Counted from the first letter of the stretch, positions 7,319-16,124 are shown. The stretch: 41,284 nucleotides of DNA from Pseudoduganella buxea (GCF_009720835.1 NZ_WNKZ01000055.1:1-41284); one strand, 5' to 3'. Program-made: numbers and translations. Notes: generated by a model from the sequence alone, not told the origin.

Positions 7319-7389
7319 GGGGACAGACCCCATTTTTCAAGAAACATTGCCCTAAGAATGGGGTCTGTCCCCATTTTTAGGGCAACTTT
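7319..7389. repeat. Paired GGGGACAGACCCC elements between convergent genes; likely bidirectional terminator
   Basis: Two copies of an approximately 30-bp unit. The copy at 7319 reads GGGGACAGACCCCATTTTT and then CAAGAAACATT. The copy at 7360 has the 13-mer inverted (GGGGTCTGTCCCC) followed by ATTTTTAGGGCAACTTT. Bases 7319-7334 pair perfectly with 7357-7372 (16 bp, 22-base loop). A/T runs flank both sides, so RNA from either strand would end in a hairpin plus U-tract. The element begins three bases after the TIM-barrel stop and ends five bases before the kinase stop. A third copy is at 14011. Confidence 0.85.
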
Positions 7390-7394
7390 GCCGC

Positions 7395-9704
7395 TCAGGC
7401 GGCGGCGGCCTGGGGCACCTGCCGGGGCAATGTGATGATGACCGTGGTGCCCTGCGCGGGGGTGGATTCGATGCGGATCGTGCCTTTCAGCACGCCGGTG
7501 ACGATGTTGTAGACGATGTTCATGCCCAGGCCCGAACCGCCCTGGCCCATCTTGGTGGTGAAGAAGGGGTCGTAGACCTGGTTCAGGGTGCGGCTGTTCA
7601 TGCCGACGCCATTGTCGGCGAAGCGCAGTTCGGCGCTGCCCGATGCCGGCGGGTCGTCGTCCAGCGCCCTGGCCGTGATGGTGATGATGCCGTGGTCGCG
7701 GCCTTCGAAGGCGTGCAGCATGGCGTTGTTGATCAGGTTGCTGATGACCTGGCTGACGCTGCCCGGGTAGGAATCGAACTCCAGCGATGCCGGCACGTCC
7801 ACCCGCACTTCACAGTTGGCGCGGCGCAGCTGGGCCGCGTAGGTGGCCAGGGTGTCGCGCAGCACGCCGTCCAGCGCGAAGCGGCGGCGCTGGTCGGACG
7901 TCTGGTCCACCGCTACCTGCTTGAACGACGTGATCAGGTCGGCCGCCTTGCCCAGCGAGACGGCGATGATATTGCAGGCCGTCTTGGCGTCGTGCAGGTG
8001 CGCGTCCAGTACGGAACGGCGCACGCCGCCGTCGGCCAGCTGGCGTTCGAACACCGTCACCATGTCGGCCAGGGCAGTTGCCGTCAGCAGGCTGTTGCCG
8101 ATGGGTGTGTTCAGCTCGTGCGCGATGCCGGCCACGAGGGCGCCCAGGGCCGCCATCTTTTCCGACGTGATCAGGCTGGCCTGGGCCTGCTGCAAGGTTT
8201 GCACCATGCCCGACATTTCCCGGTGCGCCTGCTCGGCGTGGGCCTTCTGCTGCGCCAGTTCGCGCAGGCTGCGTTCCAGCCCGGAACGGCTTTCCACCAG
8301 GGCCGCCTCCGTCTTGCGCCGGTCGCTGATATCGGCCAGCACCCACACGCTGCCTTTGTCCGGCTCCTGCGGGTCGAGCATGCGCCCGTTGACCATGCAC
8401 CACAGGCTGGCACCATCGCGTCGCACCAGCTCCAGCTCCGCATACGCACGCTGGCCGCCGGCGGCGCACTGGAACGGGTCGTCGCCCCGCGCCGGCACCA
8501 GGCCGGCCACGGCGCTGCCGGCCAGCACACCGTGCGGGTAGCCAAGCATTTCCTCCAGCCCGCGGTTGCAGCGCACGATGTGACCGTGCGAGAACAGGCC
8601 GATGCCGACCACGGCGCTGTCCTGCAGCGCGCGCAGCTCTTCCAGCGTGGCGCGCAGCCGCACGGCCATTTCGCGCCGGCGCTGCAAGGTCACGACCAGG
8701 GCCGCGATCAGGGTGCTGATCAGGAAGCCGCAGCCGCCGATCAGCATCAGGGTTTCGTATTCGCGCCCGTAGCGCCCGCCCGGATAGCCCTTGAACTGGA
8801 TCAGCCAGTGGCGCTGGCCCACGTTCAGGGTCGAGTGCGCCTCAAGGCCCGGCACGACGGCCGGCCGGAGCCGGTCCGCGCTGAGCCGGCCGGCGCTGTC
8901 GTACATCAGGTTGTTCAACTGGGGCGGCGTGGCGCCGCCATCGCTGAGGTAGCCGGCGTCGTTGATCTGGATATGCATGTCCCGCAGCAGTTGCGGGTCG
9001 ATCACTTCACGCATCAGGTCGGACACGCGGAACACGATGGCAACGAAGGCCGTCAGCGCCGCGCGCCGCTGCTCCACCGTCGCCAGCGGCGCGCCCTTGC
9101 GGTAGACCGGCAGCCGCGCGATGAAGCCGGGCTGGCCGCTGGCATCCTGCACCAGGGTGACCCGCTCGGTGGCGACCAGCTCGCCACTGTCGCGTCCCAT
9201 TTCCAGCGCGTGCAGGTGGGCCGGGAACGTCGTCAGGTCGAGCCCGAACGCATTCTCGTTGCCCTTCATCGGCTCGCTGTATTCGATCAGGTAATGCTCG
9301 TCGCGCACCGTGGAAGGATGGGGCTGGTATTGGGGGTAGCCTGCCGGGTCGACGCTGGTATCGCGCCGGACTTTTTCGATATGCCGCTCCAGCTCGGCCG
9401 CCGGCACGCGCCGCACCAGCTGGATGGCCTGGAAGCCGGGATAGCGCTGCTGCAGCCGCAACTCCTGCACGTAGCGGTGAAACTCGGCCCGGCCCAGCTG
9501 GTCGTCGACGGCCAGCACGGCACGAATGCTGAGGAGGGTATCGAAGTAGGTCTTCAGCCGGGCATCCGTGTCCTGCGTGACCTTGTCCGTGTCGCGCGCG
9601 AACAGTTCGGCAATGCGCTGGTCCTGGGCATCCAGGGCGAACAGGCATGCCCATGCGGTCAGGCAAATTCCGACAATAAAGGCCAGATATCCGTGTGCAC
9701 GCAT
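7395..9704 (-). CDS. CHASE-PAS sensor histidine kinase, 769 aa
   Basis: A membrane-bound sensor kinase. Transmembrane helix 1 is at about 7-25. A periplasmic CHASE domain spans about 50-270, including the RYPGFQAIQLVRRVP motif typical of CHASE. Transmembrane helix 2 is at about 318-338 (IGGCGFLISTLIAALVV). A PAS domain (about 350-460), a coiled coil (about 470-525), and the phosphoacceptor H529 in GIAHELNTPIGNS follow. The C-terminal HATPase has N, G1 and G2 boxes (NLINNAMLHA, FADNGVGM, GGSGLGMNIV). I prefer the ATG at 9704; a TTG start six codons upstream is possible. No response regulator is adjacent, so its partner is elsewhere. The ligand is unknown. Confidence 0.9.
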   Translation of the reverse strand: MRAHGYLAFIVGICLTAWACLFALDAQDQRIAELFARDTDKVTQDTDARLKTYFDTLLSIRAVLAVDDQLGRAEFHRYVQELRLQQRYPGFQAIQLVRRVPAAELERHIEKVRRDTSVDPAGYPQYQPHPSTVRDEHYLIEYSEPMKGNENAFGLDLTTFPAHLHALEMGRDSGELVATERVTLVQDASGQPGFIARLPVYRKGAPLATVEQRRAALTAFVAIVFRVSDLMREVIDPQLLRDMHIQINDAGYLSDGGATPPQLNNLMYDSAGRLSADRLRPAVVPGLEAHSTLNVGQRHWLIQFKGYPGGRYGREYETLMLIGGCGFLISTLIAALVVTLQRRREMAVRLRATLEELRALQDSAVVGIGLFSHGHIVRCNRGLEEMLGYPHGVLAGSAVAGLVPARGDDPFQCAAGGQRAYAELELVRRDGASLWCMVNGRMLDPQEPDKGSVWVLADISDRRKTEAALVESRSGLERSLRELAQQKAHAEQAHREMSGMVQTLQQAQASLITSEKMAALGALVAGIAHELNTPIGNSLLTATALADMVTVFERQLADGGVRRSVLDAHLHDAKTACNIIAVSLGKAADLITSFKQVAVDQTSDQRRRFALDGVLRDTLATYAAQLRRANCEVRVDVPASLEFDSYPGSVSQVISNLINNAMLHAFEGRDHGIITITARALDDDPPASGSAELRFADNGVGMNSRTLNQVYDPFFTTKMGQGGSGLGMNIVYNIVTGVLKGTIRIESTPAQGTTVIITLPRQVPQAAAA

Positions 9705-9873
9705 CGAGGTCGTCCGCCGCAATCAATGCAGGGACTATAGCATGGGGTAACAGCCGTTTCCATGCGAGCAATGCTCGAGCTGAGTCGGCTGTCTCGCCCA
9801 TGAAACGCCGGCGCGGCGGGCCTTGACGGCCGAAGCTGCCAAGCAGTGCCACTTCCAGGACGACGGTCGCGGC

Positions 9874-10188
9874 CTATTCAATCAGTGCCGGCGTGCCGTC
9901 CTCCAAAAAAGCGCCGAAGCAGCGCGTGCATTCAAGGCAGAACAGGTGGGGCACGCGCACGTTTTTCTGTCGCAGCACGAGCTGCAGGTGGCCGTCGCCA
10001 CAGACGGGGCAGGTCTCCCGCATCGTGCCGCAGGTACGGATTTCATCGGCCAGGTAGGTGTCGTCGTAGCGCACGCCGTCGACGACGCTTTGCGGGTCCA
10101 GCTGCACCAGGTATAAATGCGCCGGGTGGTCGCGTTGCTCGGGTGGTTGCTTGCTTTGCGGGTCCATCTGATTCATCAGATTCATCAT
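9874..10188 (-). CDS. Small zinc-ribbon protein, 104 aa
   Basis: A small soluble protein with a Met/Gln/Pro-rich start and two paired-cysteine knuckles, CPVCGDG and CLECTRC, separated by LQLVLRQKNVRVPHLF. Together these would bind one zinc ion. An additional cysteine (RTCGTM) lies just before. The start at 10188 has AGGGG with 6-base spacing, whereas the upstream Met at 10239 lacks one. It is on the same strand as the kinase but 169 bp upstream of it, so it is probably a separate unit. I do not recognise a named family; a nucleic-acid or protein-binding role is a guess from the zinc ribbon. Confidence 0.7.
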   Translation of the reverse strand: MMNLMNQMDPQSKQPPEQRDHPAHLYLVQLDPQSVVDGVRYDDTYLADEIRTCGTMRETCPVCGDGHLQLVLRQKNVRVPHLFCLECTRCFGAFLEDGTPALIE

Positions 10189-10280
10189 CGATCCCCTTAG
10201 CTGCCAGCGAGAAGGCAGGCCCACAAAACGATAAGCCAATGGGCGCCAGGAGGCAAGCAGAATCGAAGCGTGGAAATCGC

Positions 10281-10309
10281 TTGCAATTAGATAGCACGCT
10301 ACTTATACT
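10281..10309 (+). promoter_or_regulatory. Sigma-70 promoter of the OhrR-type gene (TTGCAA-17-TATACT)
   Basis: TTGCAA at 10281-10286 and TATACT at 10304-10309 are separated by the optimal 17 bases. The start of transcription would fall at about 10316, which is the ATG itself, so the mRNA is predicted to be leaderless or nearly so. The spacer TTAGATAGCACGC is a plausible place for autorepression. Confidence 0.65.
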
Positions 10310-10315
10310 GCCAGG

Positions 10316-10801
10316 ATGGAACCCGACCTCATGCCCCCTGCCGCCAATGCGCCCCCGGTGATTGCGCCGCACGTTCCCCAGCTGGACCAGCAACTGTGCT
10401 TCGCGCTGTATTCCACGTCGCTGGCGATGAACAAGCTGTACCGCAAGCTGCTGCGCAAGCTCGACCTCACGTACTCCCAATATCTGGTGATGATGGTGCT
10501 GTGGGAGCGCGACGAGCGCACCGTCTCCGAGCTGGGCGACAAGCTGTTCCTGGATTCGGCGACCCTGACCCCACTGCTCAAGCGCATGGAACAGGCCGAG
10601 CTCGTGACCCGCACGCGTAGCGCCAGCGACGAGCGCCAGGTCATCATTGCCCTGACCGCCCACGGCAGCGCCTTGCGCGAGCAGGCCAAGGAGATTCCCG
10701 CCTGCGTTCTCACGGCCAGCGGCTGCAACCTGGACCAGGTGGTGCAGTTGAAAGCCCAGCTGGACGGCTTGCGTACCCAACTGATGAAATCGGAAGGCTG
10801 A
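10316..10801 (+). CDS. ohrR: OhrR-type organic-hydroperoxide-sensing MarR regulator, 161 aa
   Basis: The MarR-family core with LDQQLCFALYSTSLAMNK and LTYSQYLVMMVLWE is the signature of OhrR. C28 in QLCFALYS corresponds to the peroxide-reactive cysteine that is sulfenylated and releases DNA. C130 and C137 near the C-terminus could be resolving cysteines, as in the two-cysteine class. The winged HTH spans about 55-110 (TVSELGDKLFLDSATLTPLLKRME and DERQV). OhrR usually represses an adjacent ohr peroxidase gene, but none lies within the window, so the target may be distant. No Shine-Dalgarno precedes the ATG, consistent with leaderless translation from the promoter at 10281-10309. Confidence 0.88.
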   Translation: MEPDLMPPAANAPPVIAPHVPQLDQQLCFALYSTSLAMNKLYRKLLRKLDLTYSQYLVMMVLWERDERTVSELGDKLFLDSATLTPLLKRMEQAELVTRTRSASDERQVIIALTAHGSALREQAKEIPACVLTASGCNLDQVVQLKAQLDGLRTQLMKSEG

Positions 10802-11010
10802 GAGGCGGGAGCCTGGTGCGGACGGCCGGACGTCCGCCGGACAGCACGGCTCGCCTGCCCTGGCGTGACATCGGCCGCCATGTGGACGTCCGGTCGTTGC
10901 CACGGCCGTGACTTGTTTCAAAATATTTACAAAACGGCCCGCCGCAATGGCCGAGGCAAACGCTTAGAATACCCTGAAAATTTCCTAATATTACGACTGT
11001 CAGGGGTCCG

Positions 11011-13500
11011 ATGAAGCGTTCGCCACTTGGTATTGCCACCTTCCTGCTGTGCACCTCGCTGTGCGCCTTCGCCGCCGAACCGGGCGACAAATTCGACGAC
11101 AAGTTCCGCCAGCTCGACGAGCTGCTGCCGACGGCCACGCCCTACCGCACCGCCTCGGGCGCGCCGGGCCACCATTACTGGCAGCAGCGCGCCGACTACA
11201 CGATCCGCGCCTCGCTGGACGAAGCGAACCGCACCATCACGGGCAGCGGCCAGGTGACCTACCATAACAACTCGCCCGACACGCTGACCTACCTGTGGGT
11301 GCAGCTGGACCAGAACATCTACAAGGCCGACTCCGATGCCCGCCGCGTGCAGACGGCGCCGTCGCGCGAAGCGTGGATGAAGCCGAAAGGCGAGGAAGGC
11401 GCGAAGTATGAAGGCCTGCGCAATACGCTGGTCGGGCGCGAATTCGACGGCGGCTTCAAGATCTCGAACGTGCGCAGCTCCGGTGGCGCGCCGCTGAAGT
11501 ATGTCATCAACGGCACCATGATGCGCATCGACCTGCCTTCACCCCTGAAGCCGGGCGAGCGGGTCGGCTTCGGCATCGACTGGACCTACAGGATCAATGA
11601 GCAGAAGGTATTGGGCGGGCGTTCCGGCTACGAATACTTCGAGGAAGACAAGAACACGCTGTTCGAAATCGCCCAGTGGTTCCCGCGCATGGCGGCCTAC
11701 TACGACGTGGCGGGCTGGCAGCATAAGCAGTTCCTCGGTTCCGGCGAGTTCACGCTGGAATTCGGCGACTATGACGTGAAGATCACCGTGCCGGCCGACC
11801 ACATCGTCGCCTCCACCGGCGAGCTGCAGAACCCGGGCGACGTGCTGACGACGGCCCAGCGCCAGCGCCTGGAGCAGGCCAGGACGGCGAAGAAGCCTGT
11901 CGTCATCGTCACCCAGGCCGAAGCGGAAGCCGCGGGAAAATCCGTCAGCAAGGGCACCCGCACGTGGCACTTCAAGGCCAGGAACGTGCGCGATTTCGCG
12001 TGGGCTTCCAGCCGCAAGTTCATCTGGGATGCCCAGGGCTACAAGAAGGACGGCACCAACGTGCTGGCCATGTCCTACTACCCGAAGGAAGGCAATCCGC
12101 TGTGGGAACAATACTCCACGGCGTCGATCATCCACACCATCGAGCAGTACAACAAATACAGCTTCGACTACCCCTACCCGACGGCCATCTCCGTCAACGG
12201 TCCCGTGGGCGGCATGGAATACCCGATGATCTCGTTCAACGGCCCGCGTCCCACCAAGGACAAGAAGACGGGTGAGCTGACGTATTCGAAGCGGGCCAAG
12301 TATGGCCTGATCAGCGTCATCATCCACGAGGTAGGCCACAACTACTTCCCGATGATCGTCAACTCGGACGAGCGCCAGTGGACGTGGATGGACGAAGGCC
12401 TGAACTCCTTCGTCGAGTACCTGGCCGTGCAGGCGTGGGAAAAGGACTTCCCCATCGGCCGGGGCGACCCGCGCGATATCGTCAACTACATGCGCTCGGC
12501 GAACCAGGTGCCCATCATGACGAACTCGGAGTCGCTCCTGCAGTTCGGCGCCAATGCCTATGCCAAGCCGGCCACGGCGCTGAACATCCTGCGCGAGACC
12601 ATCCTGGGCCGCGAGCTGTTCGACCACGCCTTCCGCGAGTACGCGCGGCGCTGGAAGTTCAAGCGCCCCACGCCGGCGGACTTCTTCCGCACCATGGAAG
12701 ACGCTTCCGGCACGGACCTGGACTGGTTCTGGCGCGGCTGGTTCTACACGACGGACGCCGTCGACATCAGCCTGGACAACATCGCCGAGTTCAATGTCAG
12801 CACCAAGGACCCTGAGGTGGAAAAAGCCTGGGCCCGCGCCCGCAAGGCCGAGGAGCCGGTGTCGATCACGGACCAGCGCAATGCCACCTTGCCCCGGCGG
12901 ATCGACACGCAGCCGGAACTGCGCGACTTCTACAACGAGCATGACGACTTCACCGTCACGAACGCGGACCGCAACAAGTTCAAGGAAGCGACGAAGGATC
13001 TGGAGCCGTGGCAGAAGGAGCTGCTGGCACAGGGCAAATACCTGTACCTGGTCGACTTCACCAACAAGGGCGGCCTGGTGATGCCGCTGATCCTGGAAAT
13101 CACGCTCAAGTCGGGCAAGAAGTATATCGAGCGCGTGCCGGCCGAAGTGTGGCGCTATTCGCCCCGAAAAATCACCAAGCTGCTCGTGACGGACGAGCCG
13201 ATGACGGCGCTGACGCATGACCCGTACTGGGAGACGGCCGATATCGACACCAGCAACAACGCCTGGCCCCGCAAGGCCACGCCATCGCGCCTGGAACTGT
13301 TCAAGGCCGAGCAAAAGGCGCCGGACATGATGAAGGACTACCGCACGCCGCTGAAGGGCGATGACGACAAGGACGACAATAAGGAAAACGGCAGGGCCGA
13401 AGCGAATAAGGACAGTGCAGCCACGACGCCCGCCAGCGGTGCGGCGGCCAAGCAGCAGGCCGAGACGGGCCAGCTGAAGCCGGAAGCGGGCAGGAAGTAA
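11011..13500 (+). CDS. Secreted M1-family zinc metallopeptidase, 829 aa
   Basis: A signal peptide (about 1-22, ending CAFAA) sends the protein to the periplasm. The gluzincin site is complete: HEVGH at 439-443 and, 18 residues later, E462 in WMDEGLNSF. The GGMEYPMISF stretch near 400 corresponds to the GxMEN-like exopeptidase motif of M1 enzymes. An N-terminal beta-sandwich (about 40-270) precedes the catalytic domain. The tail (about 770-829) is low-complexity Asp/Lys/Ala. It is preceded by AGGGG, and its TAA shares a base with the next ATG. Cotranscription with the DUF6702-like and TonB-receptor genes suggests joint work on a peptide or a peptide-bound nutrient at the envelope. Confidence 0.92.
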   Translation: MKRSPLGIATFLLCTSLCAFAAEPGDKFDDKFRQLDELLPTATPYRTASGAPGHHYWQQRADYTIRASLDEANRTITGSGQVTYHNNSPDTLTYLWVQLDQNIYKADSDARRVQTAPSREAWMKPKGEEGAKYEGLRNTLVGREFDGGFKISNVRSSGGAPLKYVINGTMMRIDLPSPLKPGERVGFGIDWTYRINEQKVLGGRSGYEYFEEDKNTLFEIAQWFPRMAAYYDVAGWQHKQFLGSGEFTLEFGDYDVKITVPADHIVASTGELQNPGDVLTTAQRQRLEQARTAKKPVVIVTQAEAEAAGKSVSKGTRTWHFKARNVRDFAWASSRKFIWDAQGYKKDGTNVLAMSYYPKEGNPLWEQYSTASIIHTIEQYNKYSFDYPYPTAISVNGPVGGMEYPMISFNGPRPTKDKKTGELTYSKRAKYGLISVIIHEVGHNYFPMIVNSDERQWTWMDEGLNSFVEYLAVQAWEKDFPIGRGDPRDIVNYMRSANQVPIMTNSESLLQFGANAYAKPATALNILRETILGRELFDHAFREYARRWKFKRPTPADFFRTMEDASGTDLDWFWRGWFYTTDAVDISLDNIAEFNVSTKDPEVEKAWARARKAEEPVSITDQRNATLPRRIDTQPELRDFYNEHDDFTVTNADRNKFKEATKDLEPWQKELLAQGKYLYLVDFTNKGGLVMPLILEITLKSGKKYIERVPAEVWRYSPRKITKLLVTDEPMTALTHDPYWETADIDTSNNAWPRKATPSRLELFKAEQKAPDMMKDYRTPLKGDDDKDDNKENGRAEANKDSAATTPASGAAAKQQAETGQLKPEAGRK

Positions 13501-14006
13501 TGCCCTCTTTCGTCATGCCGCGTCTTGCATCGCTGGCCGCCTGCGCGGTACTGGTGCTGGGCACCGGCGCCGCGCAGGCCCATAACTATCATATGGGCAT
13601 GGCCGATATCGGCTTCAACGCCGCCACGGGCCGCACGGAAATCGTCCACACCTACACGGCCCACGATATCGAGGCGCTGCTGGCCAACCTGTACGGGCGC
13701 CAGTTCGACCTGGGACTGGAAGAAGACCAGCACGTGCTGCGCCGCTATATCGAAAAACAGTTCGCCATTTTGGCGGCCGGCAAGCCGCTGGCCCTGGAGT
13801 GGGTGGGCATCAAGGCCAGCGCGGACACCGTCACCGTCTTCCAGCAGTTCGACGCGGCGCTGCCGCCCGGCGCCATGCTGCGCGACGCCGTGCTGACCGA
13901 CTTCATGCCGCGCCAGGTCAACACCGTCAACATCGGTGCCAACGCCGGCCGCGCCGCCACCACGCTGACGTTCACCGCCACCCGGCGCGAACAACAATTG
14001 CCGTAA
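13500..14006 (+). CDS. DUF6702-like periplasmic protein, 168 aa
   Basis: A signal peptide (about 1-27, LAACAVLVLGTGAAQA then HNYH) is followed by an all-beta pattern. DIGFNAATGRTEIVHTYTAH near the start and a terminal VNTVNIGANAG strand are as I recall for DUF6702. The mature N-terminus, HNYHMGM, is histidine-rich and could touch a metal. The family has no known function. Its ATG overlaps the stop of the M1 peptidase gene by one base, so the two are translationally coupled. Its stop codon TAA is the first part of a GGGGACAGACCCC hairpin element that separates it from the receptor gene. Confidence 0.75.
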   Translation: MPSFVMPRLASLAACAVLVLGTGAAQAHNYHMGMADIGFNAATGRTEIVHTYTAHDIEALLANLYGRQFDLGLEEDQHVLRRYIEKQFAILAAGKPLALEWVGIKASADTVTVFQQFDAALPPGAMLRDAVLTDFMPRQVNTVNIGANAGRAATTLTFTATRREQQLP

Positions 14007-14040
14007 AAATGGGGACAGACCCCATTTTTCGAGCAACTTT
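14005..14040 (+). repeat. GGGGACAGACCCC hairpin element inside the envelope operon
   Basis: Bases 14005-14014 (AAAAATGGGG) pair perfectly with 14020-14029 (CCCCATTTTT) around a 5-base loop, ending in a run of five T. It therefore has the shape of an intrinsic terminator on both strands. It continues with CGAGCAACTTT, matching the tail of the copy at 7360. The element begins within the TAA stop codon of the DUF6702-like gene and ends 8 bases before the receptor ATG, leaving the receptor without an obvious ribosome-binding site. Confidence 0.85.
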
Positions 14041-14047
14041 CTCGGCC

Positions 14048-16081
14048 ATGAAAAGATTTCTGCTACCCGCCGCCATCGCGGCCCTCGCCCTCCCCGCCCA
14101 CGCCGACGATCCCTTCCTCCAGCGCGTGCTGGTCGACGGCTCGCGCGCCTCGCAGCTGGGCATCGCCGATTCCGCCGCCGACGGCAGCATCGACCAGCGC
14201 CAGCTGGCTGCCCGCACCACCTACCGCTCTGGCGAGCTGCTGGAAGCGACGCCAGGACTGGTGGTCAGCCAGCACAGCGGCGAAGGCAAGGCCAACCAGT
14301 TCTACCTGCGCGGCTTCAACCTCGATCACGGCACCGACCTGCGCACGACGGTGGACGACATGCCCGTCAACCAGCGCAGCCACGGCCATGGCCAGGGCTG
14401 GACCGACCTCAATTTCCTGATTCCGGAACTGGCCACGCGCCTCGACTACGGCAAGGGCCCGTATTCAGCCGCCAACGGCGACTTCGCTTCCGCCGGCGCG
14501 GCCGATATCGTCTACGCCAACCGGCTGCCGCGCGGCGTGTTCGACGTCACCGTCGGCCAGGACGGCTACCGCCGCGCGTTGCTGGCCGATTCGCCCGCGG
14601 CCGGCAAGGGCAACCTGCTGTACGCGCTCGAAGCGCTGCACAACGACGGCCCGTTTTCGCGCGGCGACCACTACCGCAAACTGAACGCGGTGCTGCGCTA
14701 CAGCGAGGGCTTCGCCAACAATGGCTGGCACATTACCGCCATGGCCTATGGCGCGACGTGGAATGCCACCGACCAGATCCCGCAGCGGGCCGTTGCCAAC
14801 GGCAGCCTGGGACGCTTCGACACGATCGACCCGACCGACGGCGGCAGCGCTCACCGCTACAGCCTGTCCGGCGCATGGCGGCGCACGACGGAGGATGCAT
14901 CGACCAAGGTCTCGGCCTATGTCATCGCCAACCGCCTCGAGCTGTTCTCGAACTTCACCTACTTCCTCGACGACCCCGTCGACGGCGACCAGTTCGCCCA
15001 ACCGGATCGGCGCGTGACGACGGGCTTGGACGCGCGCCATGCCTGGCACCTGCACGCTGGCGAGCGGCTGTCGACGACGACGGTGGGCCTGCAGGCCCAG
15101 AACGACAATATCCACAACGCGCTGCTGCGCACGAAGGCGCGCCGCACGCTGGCAACGACGCGCCAGGACCATATCGTCGAAACCAGCGCCGCGCTGTTCG
15201 TCGAGAACCACACGCGCTGGTCGCCCTGGCTGCGAACGGTGGCCGGCCTGCGTGCCGACCATTACCGCTTCGACGTGGCAAGCGACCGCGCCGCCAATAC
15301 CGGCAAGGCACGCGACAGCCTGGCCAGCCCCAGCGCGAGCCTCGTGTTCGGGCCGTGGGCGCGCACGGAGCTGTATGTCAACGCCGGCACGGGCTTTCAC
15401 AGCAACGATGCGCGCGGCACCGTCATCGCCGTCGACCCGAAAACGGAAGAAGCGGTCGACCGCGTCACGCCGCTGGCCCGTTCACGCGGGCTGGAACTGG
15501 GCCTGCGCAGCGAGTGGATCAAGGGCCTGCAGACGACATTGTCGCTGTACCGCCTCGACTTCGATTCGGAACTGGTCTTCGTCGGCGACGCCGGCACCAC
15601 CGAGGCGGGCCGGCCAAGCCGCCGCCACGGCATCGAGTTCTCGAACTACTACAAGCCGGTAAAGTGGCTCAGCCTCGACGCCGACCTGGCCTTTGCGCGG
15701 GGCCGCTATCGCGATGCCGATCCGGCCGGGCGCCGCATTCCCGGCGCCGTCGAAGGCGTGGCGCAACTGGCGGCGACGGTGACCCCGGCCGGCCCCTGGT
15801 CCGGCGCGCTGCGCCTGCGCTGGTTCGGCCCGCGCCCGCTGGTGGAGGACAACAGCGTGCGCTCCAGCGCCGCCGCCACCGTCAATGGCCGCATCGTCTA
15901 CCGCCTGGGGCGCGACACCCGTCTGGAACTCGAGGCGTTCAACCTGGCCAACCGCCGCGCCGCCGCCATCGAGTATTACTACGCGTCGCGGCTGGCTGGC
16001 GAAGCCGAAGCCGTGGACGACATCCACTTCCACCCGATCGAGCCGCGATCGCTGCGGCTGACGCTGTCGCACAGCTTCTAG
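14048..16081 (+). CDS. TonB-dependent outer-membrane receptor, 677 aa
   Basis: A signal peptide (MKRFLLPAAIAALALPAHA) is followed by a plug domain (about 50-160), with the ELLEATPGLVVSQHSGEG and QFYLRGFNLDHGTD motifs typical of TonB-dependent receptors. A 22-strand-type barrel follows, ending in the aromatic terminus LTLSHSF recognised by the BAM machinery. The plug has a histidine-rich loop (NQRSHGHGQGW). It imports an unknown ligand, perhaps a metal complex or peptide. It follows the M1 peptidase and DUF6702-like genes but is separated by a terminator-like repeat and lacks a clear Shine-Dalgarno, so expression may be uncoupled or reduced relative to them. Confidence 0.92.
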   Translation: MKRFLLPAAIAALALPAHADDPFLQRVLVDGSRASQLGIADSAADGSIDQRQLAARTTYRSGELLEATPGLVVSQHSGEGKANQFYLRGFNLDHGTDLRTTVDDMPVNQRSHGHGQGWTDLNFLIPELATRLDYGKGPYSAANGDFASAGAADIVYANRLPRGVFDVTVGQDGYRRALLADSPAAGKGNLLYALEALHNDGPFSRGDHYRKLNAVLRYSEGFANNGWHITAMAYGATWNATDQIPQRAVANGSLGRFDTIDPTDGGSAHRYSLSGAWRRTTEDASTKVSAYVIANRLELFSNFTYFLDDPVDGDQFAQPDRRVTTGLDARHAWHLHAGERLSTTTVGLQAQNDNIHNALLRTKARRTLATTRQDHIVETSAALFVENHTRWSPWLRTVAGLRADHYRFDVASDRAANTGKARDSLASPSASLVFGPWARTELYVNAGTGFHSNDARGTVIAVDPKTEEAVDRVTPLARSRGLELGLRSEWIKGLQTTLSLYRLDFDSELVFVGDAGTTEAGRPSRRHGIEFSNYYKPVKWLSLDADLAFARGRYRDADPAGRRIPGAVEGVAQLAATVTPAGPWSGALRLRWFGPRPLVEDNSVRSSAAATVNGRIVYRLGRDTRLELEAFNLANRRAAAIEYYYASRLAGEAEAVDDIHFHPIEPRSLRLTLSHSF

Positions 16082-16124
16082 CGGCGTCGTACAATAGGCG
16101 CTGTCCATCTCACACAGCTCGCCC

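Noticed and set aside
7692..9740. A 682-codon plus-strand frame opposite the CHASE-PAS kinase
   Set aside because: It has composition typical of antisense shadows and no recognisable motif, while the minus-strand kinase domains are unambiguous.
10802..11010. A GC-rich hairpin (around CGGACGTCCG) after the OhrR gene as a terminator
   Set aside because: The palindrome has no T-tract on either side; it may stabilise RNA but cannot be supported as an intrinsic terminator.
11539..13314. A 591-codon minus-strand frame opposite the M1 peptidase
   Set aside because: It is a shadow of the peptidase gene; the HEVGH site and signal peptide on the plus strand decide the case.
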